Assembly (NCBI RefSeq): GCF_003033885.1
Contig: NZ_CP024081.1
Span: forward strand, 682,999 to 746,998
Direction: 5' to 3'
DNA: 64,000 nucleotides
Source of the DNA: Pseudomonas rhizophila
GTDB taxonomy: Bacteria > Pseudomonadota > Gammaproteobacteria > Pseudomonadales > Pseudomonadaceae
In this document: positions 7,713 to 16,661 of the stretch, piece after piece
Layout of the letters: every line of letters begins with the position of its first letter
Position numbering within the stretch: position 1 is the stretch's first letter
Program-made: the position numbers and the translations under genes
The notes under the pieces: model-generated
Told to the model about the DNA's origin: nothing
Databases searched by the model: none
Seen by the model: the letters and a program-made list of their open reading frames with translations, nothing else

Positions 7713-7897
7713 GCCGATTCTGTTGAAAAAGTCGGTTCTTCCAGACTCCCCGCATACTGACCGCTGAAAACGCCTTTTTTGCGCGCCGCTACGCGAAATC
7801 TGAGCCCGGATTCCTCTGCTCAATGTAAAGATTTCAATCTCAGGCGCGTACTTTTCTACCGTGGAAACCATGGCCGACTTTTTCAACAGAATCGGCC
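7713..7897. mobile_element. 185-bp MITE-like element, copy 2
   Basis: The terminal inverted repeats at 7713-7736 and 7874-7897 are perfect over 24 bp. The interior closely matches copy 1 at 4569-4754. It lies upstream of the TIR-STAND gene, between that gene's start (7499) and the next gene. An open frame at 7596-7886 crosses it but is a by-product of the element. No target duplication is obvious. Confidence 0.75.
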
Positions 7898-8004
7898 GAA
7901 AGCTGCCCTTTTAAATGTGAGGGTGGGACTGAACAGTTAAACCTGTCGGCTCAACCAATTACCTATAGAGCGGGCAGCGGAAGCCGGATAGGCTTCCACG
8001 TGCG

Positions 8005-8193
8005 TTAACTCCGGTGCTTCAATTGCTGATCGATGAGGCTCAGCTCTGCTTTGATCGCGTTGGCGGTGAGGCTTTGTATTGCTGTGCTTTTCCCCCAGCG
8101 AGAACCCATGAGCTTGAGCAGGCTGCTCAGATGGGTTTTCCTGGCCTTCAGTGTTTCGGTACGACTGGGGCTGTTCTGCGTGGCAGTGTTCAT
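8005..8193 (-). CDS. Small island protein, 62 aa, unknown function
   Basis: The start at 8193 is preceded by AAGGA at good distance. The protein is helical and basic: TETLKARKTHLSSLLKLMG, then an amphipathic C-terminal helix AIKAELSLIDQQLKH. It lies 66 bp downstream of the coiled-coil gene on the same strand and resembles small conserved proteins of Pseudomonas integrative elements. I cannot name a function. Confidence 0.5.
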   Translation of the reverse strand: MNTATQNSPSRTETLKARKTHLSSLLKLMGSRWGKSTAIQSLTANAIKAELSLIDQQLKHRS

Positions 8194-8259
8194 AGTGCTG
8201 ATCCTTGGGCAGTGTTTAAACAGCCCACACGCGTAGGCTGTTTCAGGTGGGGCAGGTCG

Positions 8260-9102
8260 TTACAAAGCCAGCACGTCTTGCACCTTGTACCGCACTGAGC
8301 GCTCCGACAGGTCACTCCAGTCCCAACTGCTGAAATTTTCGCCTTGCTCTGGAACGTTGAGCTTGAGCAGCGCAACCGGATCTCGGTCGATCATTCGACG
8401 CGCTGCGCAAAGTTTTCCGCCTACATCAAGCAACGCTTGAGCGGCCTCATTCCACTTCTCTTCAAGCACGGCGTTGGCGAGGTGTAGCGCGTTTTTCTCA
8501 ATCTTCTGGTGTTCTCGCTGCGCTTCAGCGATGTGCTGGTCGATGGTGTCCAGCTCTTGTTCCAGAGCGCTGATGATCAACTGCTGACGACGGTTGTGCT
8601 CGGCTACAGTCGCGAGGGTTTTCGCGGCTTTTTGGGCGTCAGCATTAGCCGTCTTCTCGCCATCTGTGTCGCCCCACGCGACAGCCTGGGCATAGGCAGT
8701 CGCCGCTTCTGTCTCGGCCTGACGAGCCTTCGCCATTTCGTCTGTGGCTTGCTGACGGATTTCATTCAGGCGTGTGCTGACACTCTGGCGCTTTTCGTTG
8801 AGCTCGTGCTCGTCGGCTTTCCACGTCGCCATGGCGTCGCGGTAGCCCGCCATCAGGGTTTCGTGATTGGCGATGTTTTCGCGTCGAACAATTTTTTGAT
8901 TTAACTGATTGATTTCAAAGTCCAGTGAATCACATTTTCTTTTCCGGTCGGCGTACTGATCCTGCACGTCCCGCTCCCGGCCTCGCTGGATAGACTCGGG
9001 GGCGGCTAGAGCGGTCTCATAGTGCAAGAATTCGGCTCGCAGGCGTTCCACTTCGGAGGTCAGTTGTTCACGGCGGTCTTTCAGTTTTTGGATGTCGTTC
9101 AT
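8260..9102 (-). CDS. Long coiled-coil protein, unknown function
   Basis: The 280-aa protein is almost entirely predicted alpha-helical coiled coil from residue 2 to about 235, with heptad-like runs such as QKLKDRREQLTSEVERLR. A short C-terminal tail contains GENFSSWDWSDLSERSVRY. It has no signal peptide or membrane segment and no recognised catalytic motif. It lies 91 bp downstream of the broken DUF927 gene on the same strand. It is probably a structural or accessory protein of the same decayed element. The ribosome site before 9102 is weak. Confidence 0.6.
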   Translation of the reverse strand: MNDIQKLKDRREQLTSEVERLRAEFLHYETALAAPESIQRGRERDVQDQYADRKRKCDSLDFEINQLNQKIVRRENIANHETLMAGYRDAMATWKADEHELNEKRQSVSTRLNEIRQQATDEMAKARQAETEAATAYAQAVAWGDTDGEKTANADAQKAAKTLATVAEHNRRQQLIISALEQELDTIDQHIAEAQREHQKIEKNALHLANAVLEEKWNEAAQALLDVGGKLCAARRMIDRDPVALLKLNVPEQGENFSSWDWSDLSERSVRYKVQDVLAL

Positions 9103-9193
9103 TGTTTCGTCTCTGTGTAATTCGATTGGGTTGGGTTGAGCGGCTGGCGAGGCCGGGAATCAGCCGGCGCTACCTCGATCAGTAGGGAGGCCG

Positions 9194-10223
9194 TCAGGCA
9201 GCCCGAGCCTCGCTCTCATCCGTTCCCGGTATCGTCTTCACGATGTAGCAGCGTTGCGGACCCAGGCCGGGCAACCGGACCAAGCTCGATGCCTTGCCAT
9301 CGCTACCAGGTTCCAGCACACCCCGGTGCAGCAGTTCCTTGTTCACGGCGTTGATGTTCATGCCCCGAAATATCTCGGATCGCCATGCCTCGGGCAGTAC
9401 GTAGTAGGTGTGGGTGGTGTGCATGGTGTCGCCCATGCCGTGCTCCAGGGTCTTGCGAAAGCCCAGCCGGTCAATAGTGCGTGGCCCGTGCTCATCGATC
9501 TTCGCGGCGGCGGTTTCCCAGCGCGTGAAGCGGCTTTCACCAAAGCGCTCGATGATCTGGCGCAGACGGGCCAAAATCGCATCGCCTTCAAGGTTTCCGG
9601 CGCCGCCACGCTCATTCAGCCACGCGCTCAGGCACACGCGTGCCGCTGTGGTCGCGGTGCCGTCGGGCCAGCCGGTGATGCCGAGTGCGGTCGCCAGTTC
9701 TCCGGCTGCTGCGGCCAGCCCAAAGCGTGCAGCGGCTCGGTGTGCCTGCCCACTGGCCGAGGCGGGAAGGGCTTTGGCGACGAAGCCTTCCAGAGTACGG
9801 CGAAGAATCGTTGACCATCCGTGCATCTTCCCGGGCTCACAAAGGGCCGCCAAGAAGGCGGTGAGTGGCGTGCCGTAGTATTTGGCTACCCGCGCCTTGA
9901 GCGCGTCAGAGAGGGCCGCTGCGTCGTCGAAGCCACTCAACACGTCGAACATCCCGAGACCTTTACTGGCGTCCGCTGGCACGGCGAGCATGCGCACCTC
10001 CATACCGGCTTTCAGCTCCTTGTTTGCCTCGGCCATGTGCTGCGCCAACGTCTTCTCGCCCGTCGAGAGAAACAGCAACCGCCACTCTTGTACCTGTCGG
10101 CCCGCTTGTCCTCGGTCATTGGCACGAGCCTTCGGTGCCATTACCGAGCATGTACACCATTTCATCGATGATGCGCGGGTTGCACATGCCAATTTCATCC
10201 AGTACGAGGAATCGAGTGGAATT
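9194..10223 (-). pseudogene. DUF927 (P4 alpha-like helicase/primase) gene, 5'-truncated and frameshifted
   Basis: Read on the minus strand, the homology opens abruptly near 10223 with FLVLDEIGMCNPRIIDEMVYMLGNGT, whose first eight residues are the Walker B region of DUF927 helicases, and soon hits a stop at 10117-10119. The rest of the family continues in another frame: KARANDRGQAGR, EWRLLFLSTGEKTLAQHMAE, then a C-terminal domain to the stop at 9194. The break fits a 2-base loss where a Gly-Lys codon pair would be expected (about 10125-10145). Everything upstream, including the Walker A half, is absent. DUF927 proteins serve replication of integrative elements and phage-like plasmids, so this is a dead replication gene of the island. 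Confidence 0.75.
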
Positions 10224-10579
10224 AGGGGCAGATGTATTTCTCCTGACCCCGGTATTTCGAATCGATAGCTTCTACGGCCCCCCAACCGCAGCTATCCAAC
10301 ACCGCCCACACTAGCCACTAACTCGATATTCGTGCCTCTGCAGGTGCATTGCCGACGGATCGAGCGAGCCTACGAAGCTCGATTATGCATTGATTTATGC
10401 ATAAATGCATATTTTTGTTGATTTCATTGCTGTGTTTTTATACAGTATTTTTGCCTTGTTCGCTCCCAGCTCTAGAGGCGGAGGGCAACACAGGCACGGA
10501 AGCCGTAGGTCTCGATAGAGACCTTAACAGTGCTGATATCCCACTGATCAACAGTGTGATCTCATATTAGGAGAACATC
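10224..10579. other. Intergenic region with SOS-type promoter for the bacteriocin
   Basis: Between the truncated DUF927 gene and the bacteriocin start, the only feature I can support is the LexA-type site at 10430-10445 in an AT-rich stretch (10381-10450). This leaves an untranslated leader of roughly 100 bases, ending with TAGGAG before the ATG at 10580. Confidence 0.5.
10430..10445. promoter_or_regulatory. LexA (SOS) box
   Basis: The sequence CTGT-GTTTTTAT-ACAG exactly fits the gamma-proteobacterial LexA pattern CTGT-N8-ACAG and is followed by TA as in the consensus. It lies 135 bp upstream of the bacteriocin gene. Colicin and many pyocin genes are induced by DNA damage in this way. Confidence 0.8.
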
Positions 10580-11896
10580 ATGTCTACAAACGGAACCATA
10601 GAATTACCCCCAATCATAATTACACCTAATCCGCCGCCGCTGCAGCCGCCCAAACCGATACCAGGTGGTGGATACATTGCGAAACCCCAACCATGGGTTA
10701 AGGGGGTCGGCCCCATAACCAAGCTTAGTGATCTGCGAATAAATCTAGATCACGACAGTGCGGCAGTTTCCATATTTGTGGTGGCGGCTGGCTCCCTAAA
10801 AACAATTGAAGACGCATACAAAGCCAGTGTGCGAAATATTCCTGCCAATCTTGAACTTCAAATTAATGCAGCTACTGGATCAAATGTTAATGAATCGCTA
10901 CAGGGGCTGAAGAAAAAAAAGGCTTCGATTGACGCCCTTTTGCTGGCCAAGCAAGCTGAGGCTAAGAGTGATACTGCAAAATCCAGATCTTTTTTTGGAA
11001 GGGATTTTTTAAGTAAAGACTTTAAGCAGAACGGAGTCGATTTTGCAAATAGGATTTACTCTCGTCGTGATAAGGATGCATATTATAATCTTTTTATCGC
11101 GGCTGGTACTGCGGCATACAATGTTAAGGTTTTAACCGAGGAGATTAGAATTCTCACTGCGAAAACTAAGACTTTCGCGACGAAGATTGCGGTAGCCCAA
11201 GCGGCGGAAGAGAAGGCCAAGGCTGAAGCTAAGCGGTTGGCAGAAGAGAAAGCCAAAGCCGAAGCTAAGCGGTTGGCGGAAGAGAAGGCTAAAGCCGAAG
11301 CAGAGGCTAAGCGATTGGCAGAGGAAAAGGCCAAGGCAGATGACGAGTTAAAGGATGCTATTAAATTTACTGCTGATTTTTACAAAGATATAAGTGAGAG
11401 ATTTGGCACGCAGATGTCGACTTTAGCTCAACAGATGTCTGAGGATGCGAAAGGCAAAGTACTTCGAAGCGCTGATGAAGCTTTGCGAGCATTCGATCAG
11501 TACAAGGATAATCTGAACAAGAAATTTAATGTCACTGATCGGACGGCAATTGCTAACGCTCTTGAGTCGTTAGATAGGGGCGAGTTGGCAAAGAATCTAA
11601 ATATTTTTGGTAAGGCTTTTGGGTACGTGGGGAAAGCTATTGACGCCATGGATCTGCTTGTCGAAATCAAAAAAGGTTATGAGACTGGTGACTGGAACAG
11701 TACGGTATTGAAAGTTGAAACTCTATTTGCCGGCGCAGCCGCGACGGGTCTGATAGCATTTGCATTCGGTCTATCAGTTACCACCCCTATGGGTATTGTT
11801 GCATTTGGTCTCATCATGGCGTTGGTAAGTGCGTTTATTAATGATGCACGTGTCAAGATGTATAACGATGCTCTTGATTCGGTTTTGAGCCGATAG
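10580..11896 (+). CDS. Pore-forming colicin/S-type pyocin-like bacteriocin
   Basis: The 438-aa protein has a clear TAGGAG ribosome site. Residues 1-40 are proline-rich and disordered (IELPPIIITPNPPP), as in colicin translocation regions. Residues 45-200 are helical and presumably bind the receptor. Residues 205-256 are a coiled coil built from repeats of EEKAKAEAKRLA. Residues 258-438 are a colicin pore-forming domain, with the long hydrophobic hairpin at 381-420 (LFAGAAATGLIAFAFG ... IVAFGLIMALVSAF). It kills by depolarising the inner membrane of related strains. An SOS box lies upstream and a convergent immunity gene downstream. At 438 residues it is somewhat shorter than pyocin S5. The pore domain is sure. 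The receptor cannot be told. Confidence 0.85.
   Translation: MSTNGTIELPPIIITPNPPPLQPPKPIPGGGYIAKPQPWVKGVGPITKLSDLRINLDHDSAAVSIFVVAAGSLKTIEDAYKASVRNIPANLELQINAATGSNVNESLQGLKKKKASIDALLLAKQAEAKSDTAKSRSFFGRDFLSKDFKQNGVDFANRIYSRRDKDAYYNLFIAAGTAAYNVKVLTEEIRILTAKTKTFATKIAVAQAAEEKAKAEAKRLAEEKAKAEAKRLAEEKAKAEAEAKRLAEEKAKADDELKDAIKFTADFYKDISERFGTQMSTLAQQMSEDAKGKVLRSADEALRAFDQYKDNLNKKFNVTDRTAIANALESLDRGELAKNLNIFGKAFGYVGKAIDAMDLLVEIKKGYETGDWNSTVLKVETLFAGAAATGLIAFAFGLSVTTPMGIVAFGLIMALVSAFINDARVKMYNDALDSVLSR
11200..11340 (+). repeat. In-frame tandem repeats in the bacteriocin coiled coil
   Basis: Four units encode variants of AEEKAKAEAKRL, with the third carrying an extra AE. Such repeats can grow or shrink by slippage and set the length of the stalk between the receptor and pore domains. 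Confidence 0.7.
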
Positions 11897-11904
11897 CAGA
11901 AATT

Positions 11905-11928
11905 AGAGCGGTCTATTTAGGCCGCTCT
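11905..11928. terminator. Bidirectional terminator between bacteriocin and immunity genes
   Basis: The hairpin AGAGCGG-TCTATTTAGG-CCGCTCT is followed by a short T-rich stretch. It follows the bacteriocin stop and overlaps the last codons of the convergent immunity gene, whose stop is at 11917-11919. Confidence 0.6.
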
Positions 11929-12273
11929 CTTTATCCAAAGATATATTAAAAAGCCACCGCCCAAAGGTATTGCTGTAGCCATGCATATGAATAAATATAT
12001 CACGTAGAGTCCGTTTTTTCCGGGGCTCTCAGTCAATAGTCCAGTTGTCCAAAACTCACGGCTGGTAAAGCGCAAGCATGTATCTTCAATAAGCTTTCGG
12101 GAAAAAGGAAAAAGGAAGGCGCTGCAGAAAGATATAGCTAGATAGCTAAGGTTTACCGCTTCGTATAACGGCTCGTTGTAAAACCAAACGGTTAGGCCCA
12201 GTGCGAGTAGGCTGAGGGAAATTAATAGATTGTTAAGGTAATATTTTTTGTTCAAGGGGCTCTCGAAAATCAT
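11917..12273 (-). CDS. Immunity protein for the pore-forming bacteriocin
   Basis: The 118-aa protein has three to four hydrophobic segments (about 13-31, 39-57, 88-115), for example LLISLSLLALGLTVWFY and YLFICMATAIPLGGGFLIY. That is the usual build of immunity proteins for pore-forming colicins, which sit in the inner membrane and block the channel. It is convergent with the bacteriocin gene, the usual arrangement for this class. The ribosome site before 12273 is weak. The identity rests on position and topology. I see no sequence motif that assigns it to a named immunity type. Confidence 0.7.
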   Translation of the reverse strand: MIFESPLNKKYYLNNLLISLSLLALGLTVWFYNEPLYEAVNLSYLAISFCSAFLFPFSRKLIEDTCLRFTSREFWTTGLLTESPGKNGLYVIYLFICMATAIPLGGGFLIYLWIKRAA

Positions 12274-12628
12274 GTTGAGTTTAGTTCGATTTTTACGTCT
12301 TGTATGGTAGGTTGTTTATCGGCGCTCGCAGGTCTTGATTGCTGAGCTAAATAATATAATAGATGTGTAATTATTAAGATGTAGAATTCAATTCCTTCTG
12401 ATGTCTATATGGTGTCGTTATTCTACTCTGGGCATCCTGCCAATCTCAAGACTCAAACTGGCGGTGTTGATACCCTTGGCCCACCGCAGGCGGCATATTT
12501 CGAAAAGGGAGATCGTTAAATTGTAGGTTTAGAGATGCTTTATTTTTCCTAAATGTACCCAAATGCGATTATCGGGGCACGAATCTCGTCGCTGACCACA
12601 CGGTAATGAAGCCACAACCGCGACATTT
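12274..12628. other. Intergenic stretch, nothing recognised
   Basis: These 355 AT-rich bases presumably hold the constitutive promoter of the immunity gene near 12280-12380. I see no gene, hairpin terminator or repeat that I can support. Confidence 0.3.
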
Positions 12629-13033
12629 TCAGCCTTTGAAATCCGACAAAACAAACGACGTACAGCTAGTAAGATAAGCCGCAACCCTCTCCAACGACGG
12701 CATCACCTCGCTACACGACTCGGTGCGCTCCCCATTAGCCTCCCGAGTCAGTCCAACGGTATACCCGCCCTCAACCCGCCGCAGGGTGCCAACATATTTA
12801 ACCGCACGACCTTCTTCGTCACTAAACGACGTCGCGACGAGTTCCTTCTCCGGCAAGGCCTGCTCCGTTCGCGTCATCAGCGCCTTACGTTTCGCAGCGT
12901 GATCCTTCGCGGCGATCACGCTGGCAATCCCGAAGGCGATCCAAAAGAGCATTTCCAGGTTGCTCACCATCCGCCGCTTCGCTTCATGGGTTTCGGTTAG
13001 CCAACTGCCTATCGCTGCGATGATGTCGTCCAT
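12629..13033 (-). CDS. Small membrane protein, unknown function
   Basis: The 134-aa protein has one hydrophobic segment at about 27-42 (LEMLFWIAFGIASVIAA) after a short helical N-terminus. A soluble domain follows with GTLRRVEGGYTVGLTREANGERT, and the C-terminal part has two cysteines in YLTSCTSF. The ATG at 13033 has GCAGG upstream. I do not recognise the family. It lies inside the island near its tRNA end, in the same orientation as the gene at 13132-13461. Confidence 0.55.
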   Translation of the reverse strand: MDDIIAAIGSWLTETHEAKRRMVSNLEMLFWIAFGIASVIAAKDHAAKRKALMTRTEQALPEKELVATSFSDEEGRAVKYVGTLRRVEGGYTVGLTREANGERTESCSEVMPSLERVAAYLTSCTSFVLSDFKG

Positions 13034-13067
13034 GGATTACCTGCGTAGGAGTGTGTTCTGCCTGTTT

Positions 13068-13122
13068 AGTCTGCAACGCAGAGCGTTGCGGGATGCGTTA
13101 CCACGCGGAGCGTGGGAACGAG
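13068..13122. repeat. Half copy of a GAGCGTGGGAACGA palindromic repeat
   Basis: The stretch pairs two small palindromes, CAACGCAGAGCGTTG and CCACGCGGAGCGTGG, followed by GAACGA. It matches the right half of the larger element at 20233-20344, with a few substitutions. It is a dispersed non-coding repeat of Pseudomonas genomes. Confidence 0.55.
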
Positions 13123-13131
13123 CGCTCCGGT

Positions 13132-13461
13132 TTATAGAATATCTTTCACATAACCGTGAAGCGCGATGAGCGGAGCGTAAAGGTCGTCCATTTTCTGCAC
13201 TGCCCTGAAATCCGCAGCCAGACGATGCAGCTCTCGGCCCAGCACCGTATCCACCCCACCAATCGCCCCCAAAGCTAAATCCAGGCATCGACCGATTTCG
13301 CCCTGAATCCCAGCCAGATCGCCCCGCCGTATCAACAACTCAAAAACCTCACGGTCGCAACTGCCCATCAACGGATCATCCCGCAGAATCGGGCTGTGGC
13401 CTTCCGTCTCATAAGCCAGCTTGAGGGAGTAAAGAGCGACCGTTTCCAGCAGCAATTCCAT
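13132..13461 (-). CDS. Hypothetical protein, 109 aa
   Basis: The ATG at 13461 has AAGGA nine bases upstream. The protein is helical and soluble, starting MELLLETVALYSLKLAYETE and containing LGAIGGVDTVLGRELHRLAADF. It has no membrane segment or known motif. It lies just inside the tRNA end of the island. No function can be proposed. Confidence 0.5.
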   Translation of the reverse strand: MELLLETVALYSLKLAYETEGHSPILRDDPLMGSCDREVFELLIRRGDLAGIQGEIGRCLDLALGAIGGVDTVLGRELHRLAADFRAVQKMDDLYAPLIALHGYVKDIL

Positions 13462-13561
13462 GGGGTGAAATCCTTAGTGACTGGGTGGGGAGGGTGGGGT
13501 GGAGCTGGGTTGATGGGTTATGCCTTTGCAGTGGCAGATCGGAGCATCGGTGGGGGCGGTG

Positions 13562-13725
13562 ATATTTTTGTGAGCGCTTTGCGCTCAAGCGGGAGCAAGC
13601 TCCCTCGCCACAGGTTTCCCCCCCACCGGTTCTTCTCTACCACTGGTTCTTCCTCACCATGGGGTTGGTATTTGGGGCCGCTTCGCGGCCCAGCGGGGAT
13701 AAATCCCCTCGCCACAAAGGGTGCG
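13562..13725. repeat. Degenerate REP-like palindromes
   Basis: Two related units lie in the spacer before tRNA-Leu, one around GCGGGAGCAAGCTCCCTCGCCACA (to about 13611) and one around GCCGCTTCGCGGC with GGGGATAAATCCCC (13676-13722). They are variants of the Pseudomonas REP family with the GGGAGCAAGCTCCC core. The rest of 13462-13813 holds no supported gene. Confidence 0.5.
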
Positions 13726-13813
13726 GTGATTTATCCATCCACCACAAAAGCGGGTGGGGGATTGGTTGGGATCTGCGTTAGTCGCGAAATACCACTTTCC
13801 TGCAGGCGAAAAA

Positions 13814-13838
13814 AAAGACCTTGAATTTCAAGGTCTTT
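13814..13838 (-). terminator. tRNA-Leu terminator
   Basis: The perfect hairpin AAAGACCTTG-AATTT-CAAGGTCTTT lies 9 bases beyond the tRNA 3' end. A run of A on the plus strand becomes the U tract on the transcribed minus strand. Confidence 0.8.
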
Positions 13839-13846
13839 CTTTAAGA

Positions 13847-13931
13847 TGGTGCCCCGAGGGAGACTCGAACTCCCACTCCTTTCGAAAACGGATTTTGAAT
13901 CCGCCGCGTCTACCAATTCCGCCATCAGGGC
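13847..13931 (-). tRNA. tRNA-Leu (anticodon CAA)
   Basis: The 85-base class II tRNA reads GCCCTGATGGCGGAATTGG at its 5' end. Its anticodon loop is TTCAAAA, its T arm contains GTTCGAGTC, and the encoded CCA end is at 13847-13849. It decodes UUG. Its 3' part is duplicated at 263-277, which marks it as the likely insertion site of the island to its left. Confidence 0.95.
13854..13868. other. Candidate attachment-site copy inside tRNA-Leu
   Basis: This 15-base segment is identical to 263-277. Insertion of an island here would keep the tRNA intact, because the core lies in its 3' part. Confidence 0.5.
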
Positions 13932-14039
13932 TCAATGGCGGCGAAGTATAGAGAGGTGCCTACCGTTGGTCAATCACGTTTCATGGTGAATTTTTGATAA
14001 TTCCGCTAGACTTTCCGGCCCTGCTAGACGAACCCCATC

Positions 14040-16219
<2,180 letters not shown>

Positions 16220-16262
16220 GTTTTCCGATCCTAAGATTCAATACTTGCAACTGGAGTGCTAA

Positions 16263-16598
16263 ATGAGCTTTTTTATCTCTAATGCCATGGCTGATGCCGC
16301 TGCCCCTGCAGCAGCGCCAATGGGTGGCGGTTTCGAGTGGATTTTCCTGGTTGGCTTTCTGGTCATCTTCTACCTGATGATCTGGCGTCCACAGGCCAAG
16401 CGTGCCAAAGAGCAGAAGAACCTGCTCAGCAGCCTGCAAAAGGGCGATGAGGTGGTCACCACCGGCGGCATCGCTGGCAAGATCACCAAAGTGGCCGATG
16501 ACTTCGTGGTACTGGAAGTGTCCGACACCGTTGAAATGAAATTCCAGAAGGGCGCCATCGCGGCCACGCTGCCAAAAGGCACGCTGAAAGCGATCTAA
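16263..16598 (+). CDS. yajC: Sec translocon accessory protein YajC
   Basis: The 111-aa inner-membrane protein has one membrane segment at about 22-41 (WIFLVGFLVIFYLMIW). The cytosolic domain contains QKGDEVVTTGGIAGKI, the hallmark of YajC. It associates with SecD and SecF, which follow, and supports protein export. GGAG lies before the ATG. Confidence 0.95.
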   Translation: MSFFISNAMADAAAPAAAPMGGGFEWIFLVGFLVIFYLMIWRPQAKRAKEQKNLLSSLQKGDEVVTTGGIAGKITKVADDFVVLEVSDTVEMKFQKGAIAATLPKGTLKAI

Positions 16599-16661
16599 GT
16601 AACAACTTCTATTCAATCGACGGGGCGCGCAAGGCGCCCCGCGTCATAAGCGGGCGGCGTG

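Noticed and set aside
7596..7886. 96-aa minus-strand open frame upstream of the TIR-STAND gene
   Set aside because: Two thirds of it is the 185-bp MITE. The translation just reflects that element.
9254..9878. Long plus-strand frames opposite the DUF927 pseudogene
   Set aside because: They are antisense frames of GC-rich coding DNA. The minus-strand reading has clear DUF927 motifs.
13518..13824. Open frames between the island and tRNA-Leu
   Set aside because: They cross degenerate REP palindromes and have no ribosome site or family match.
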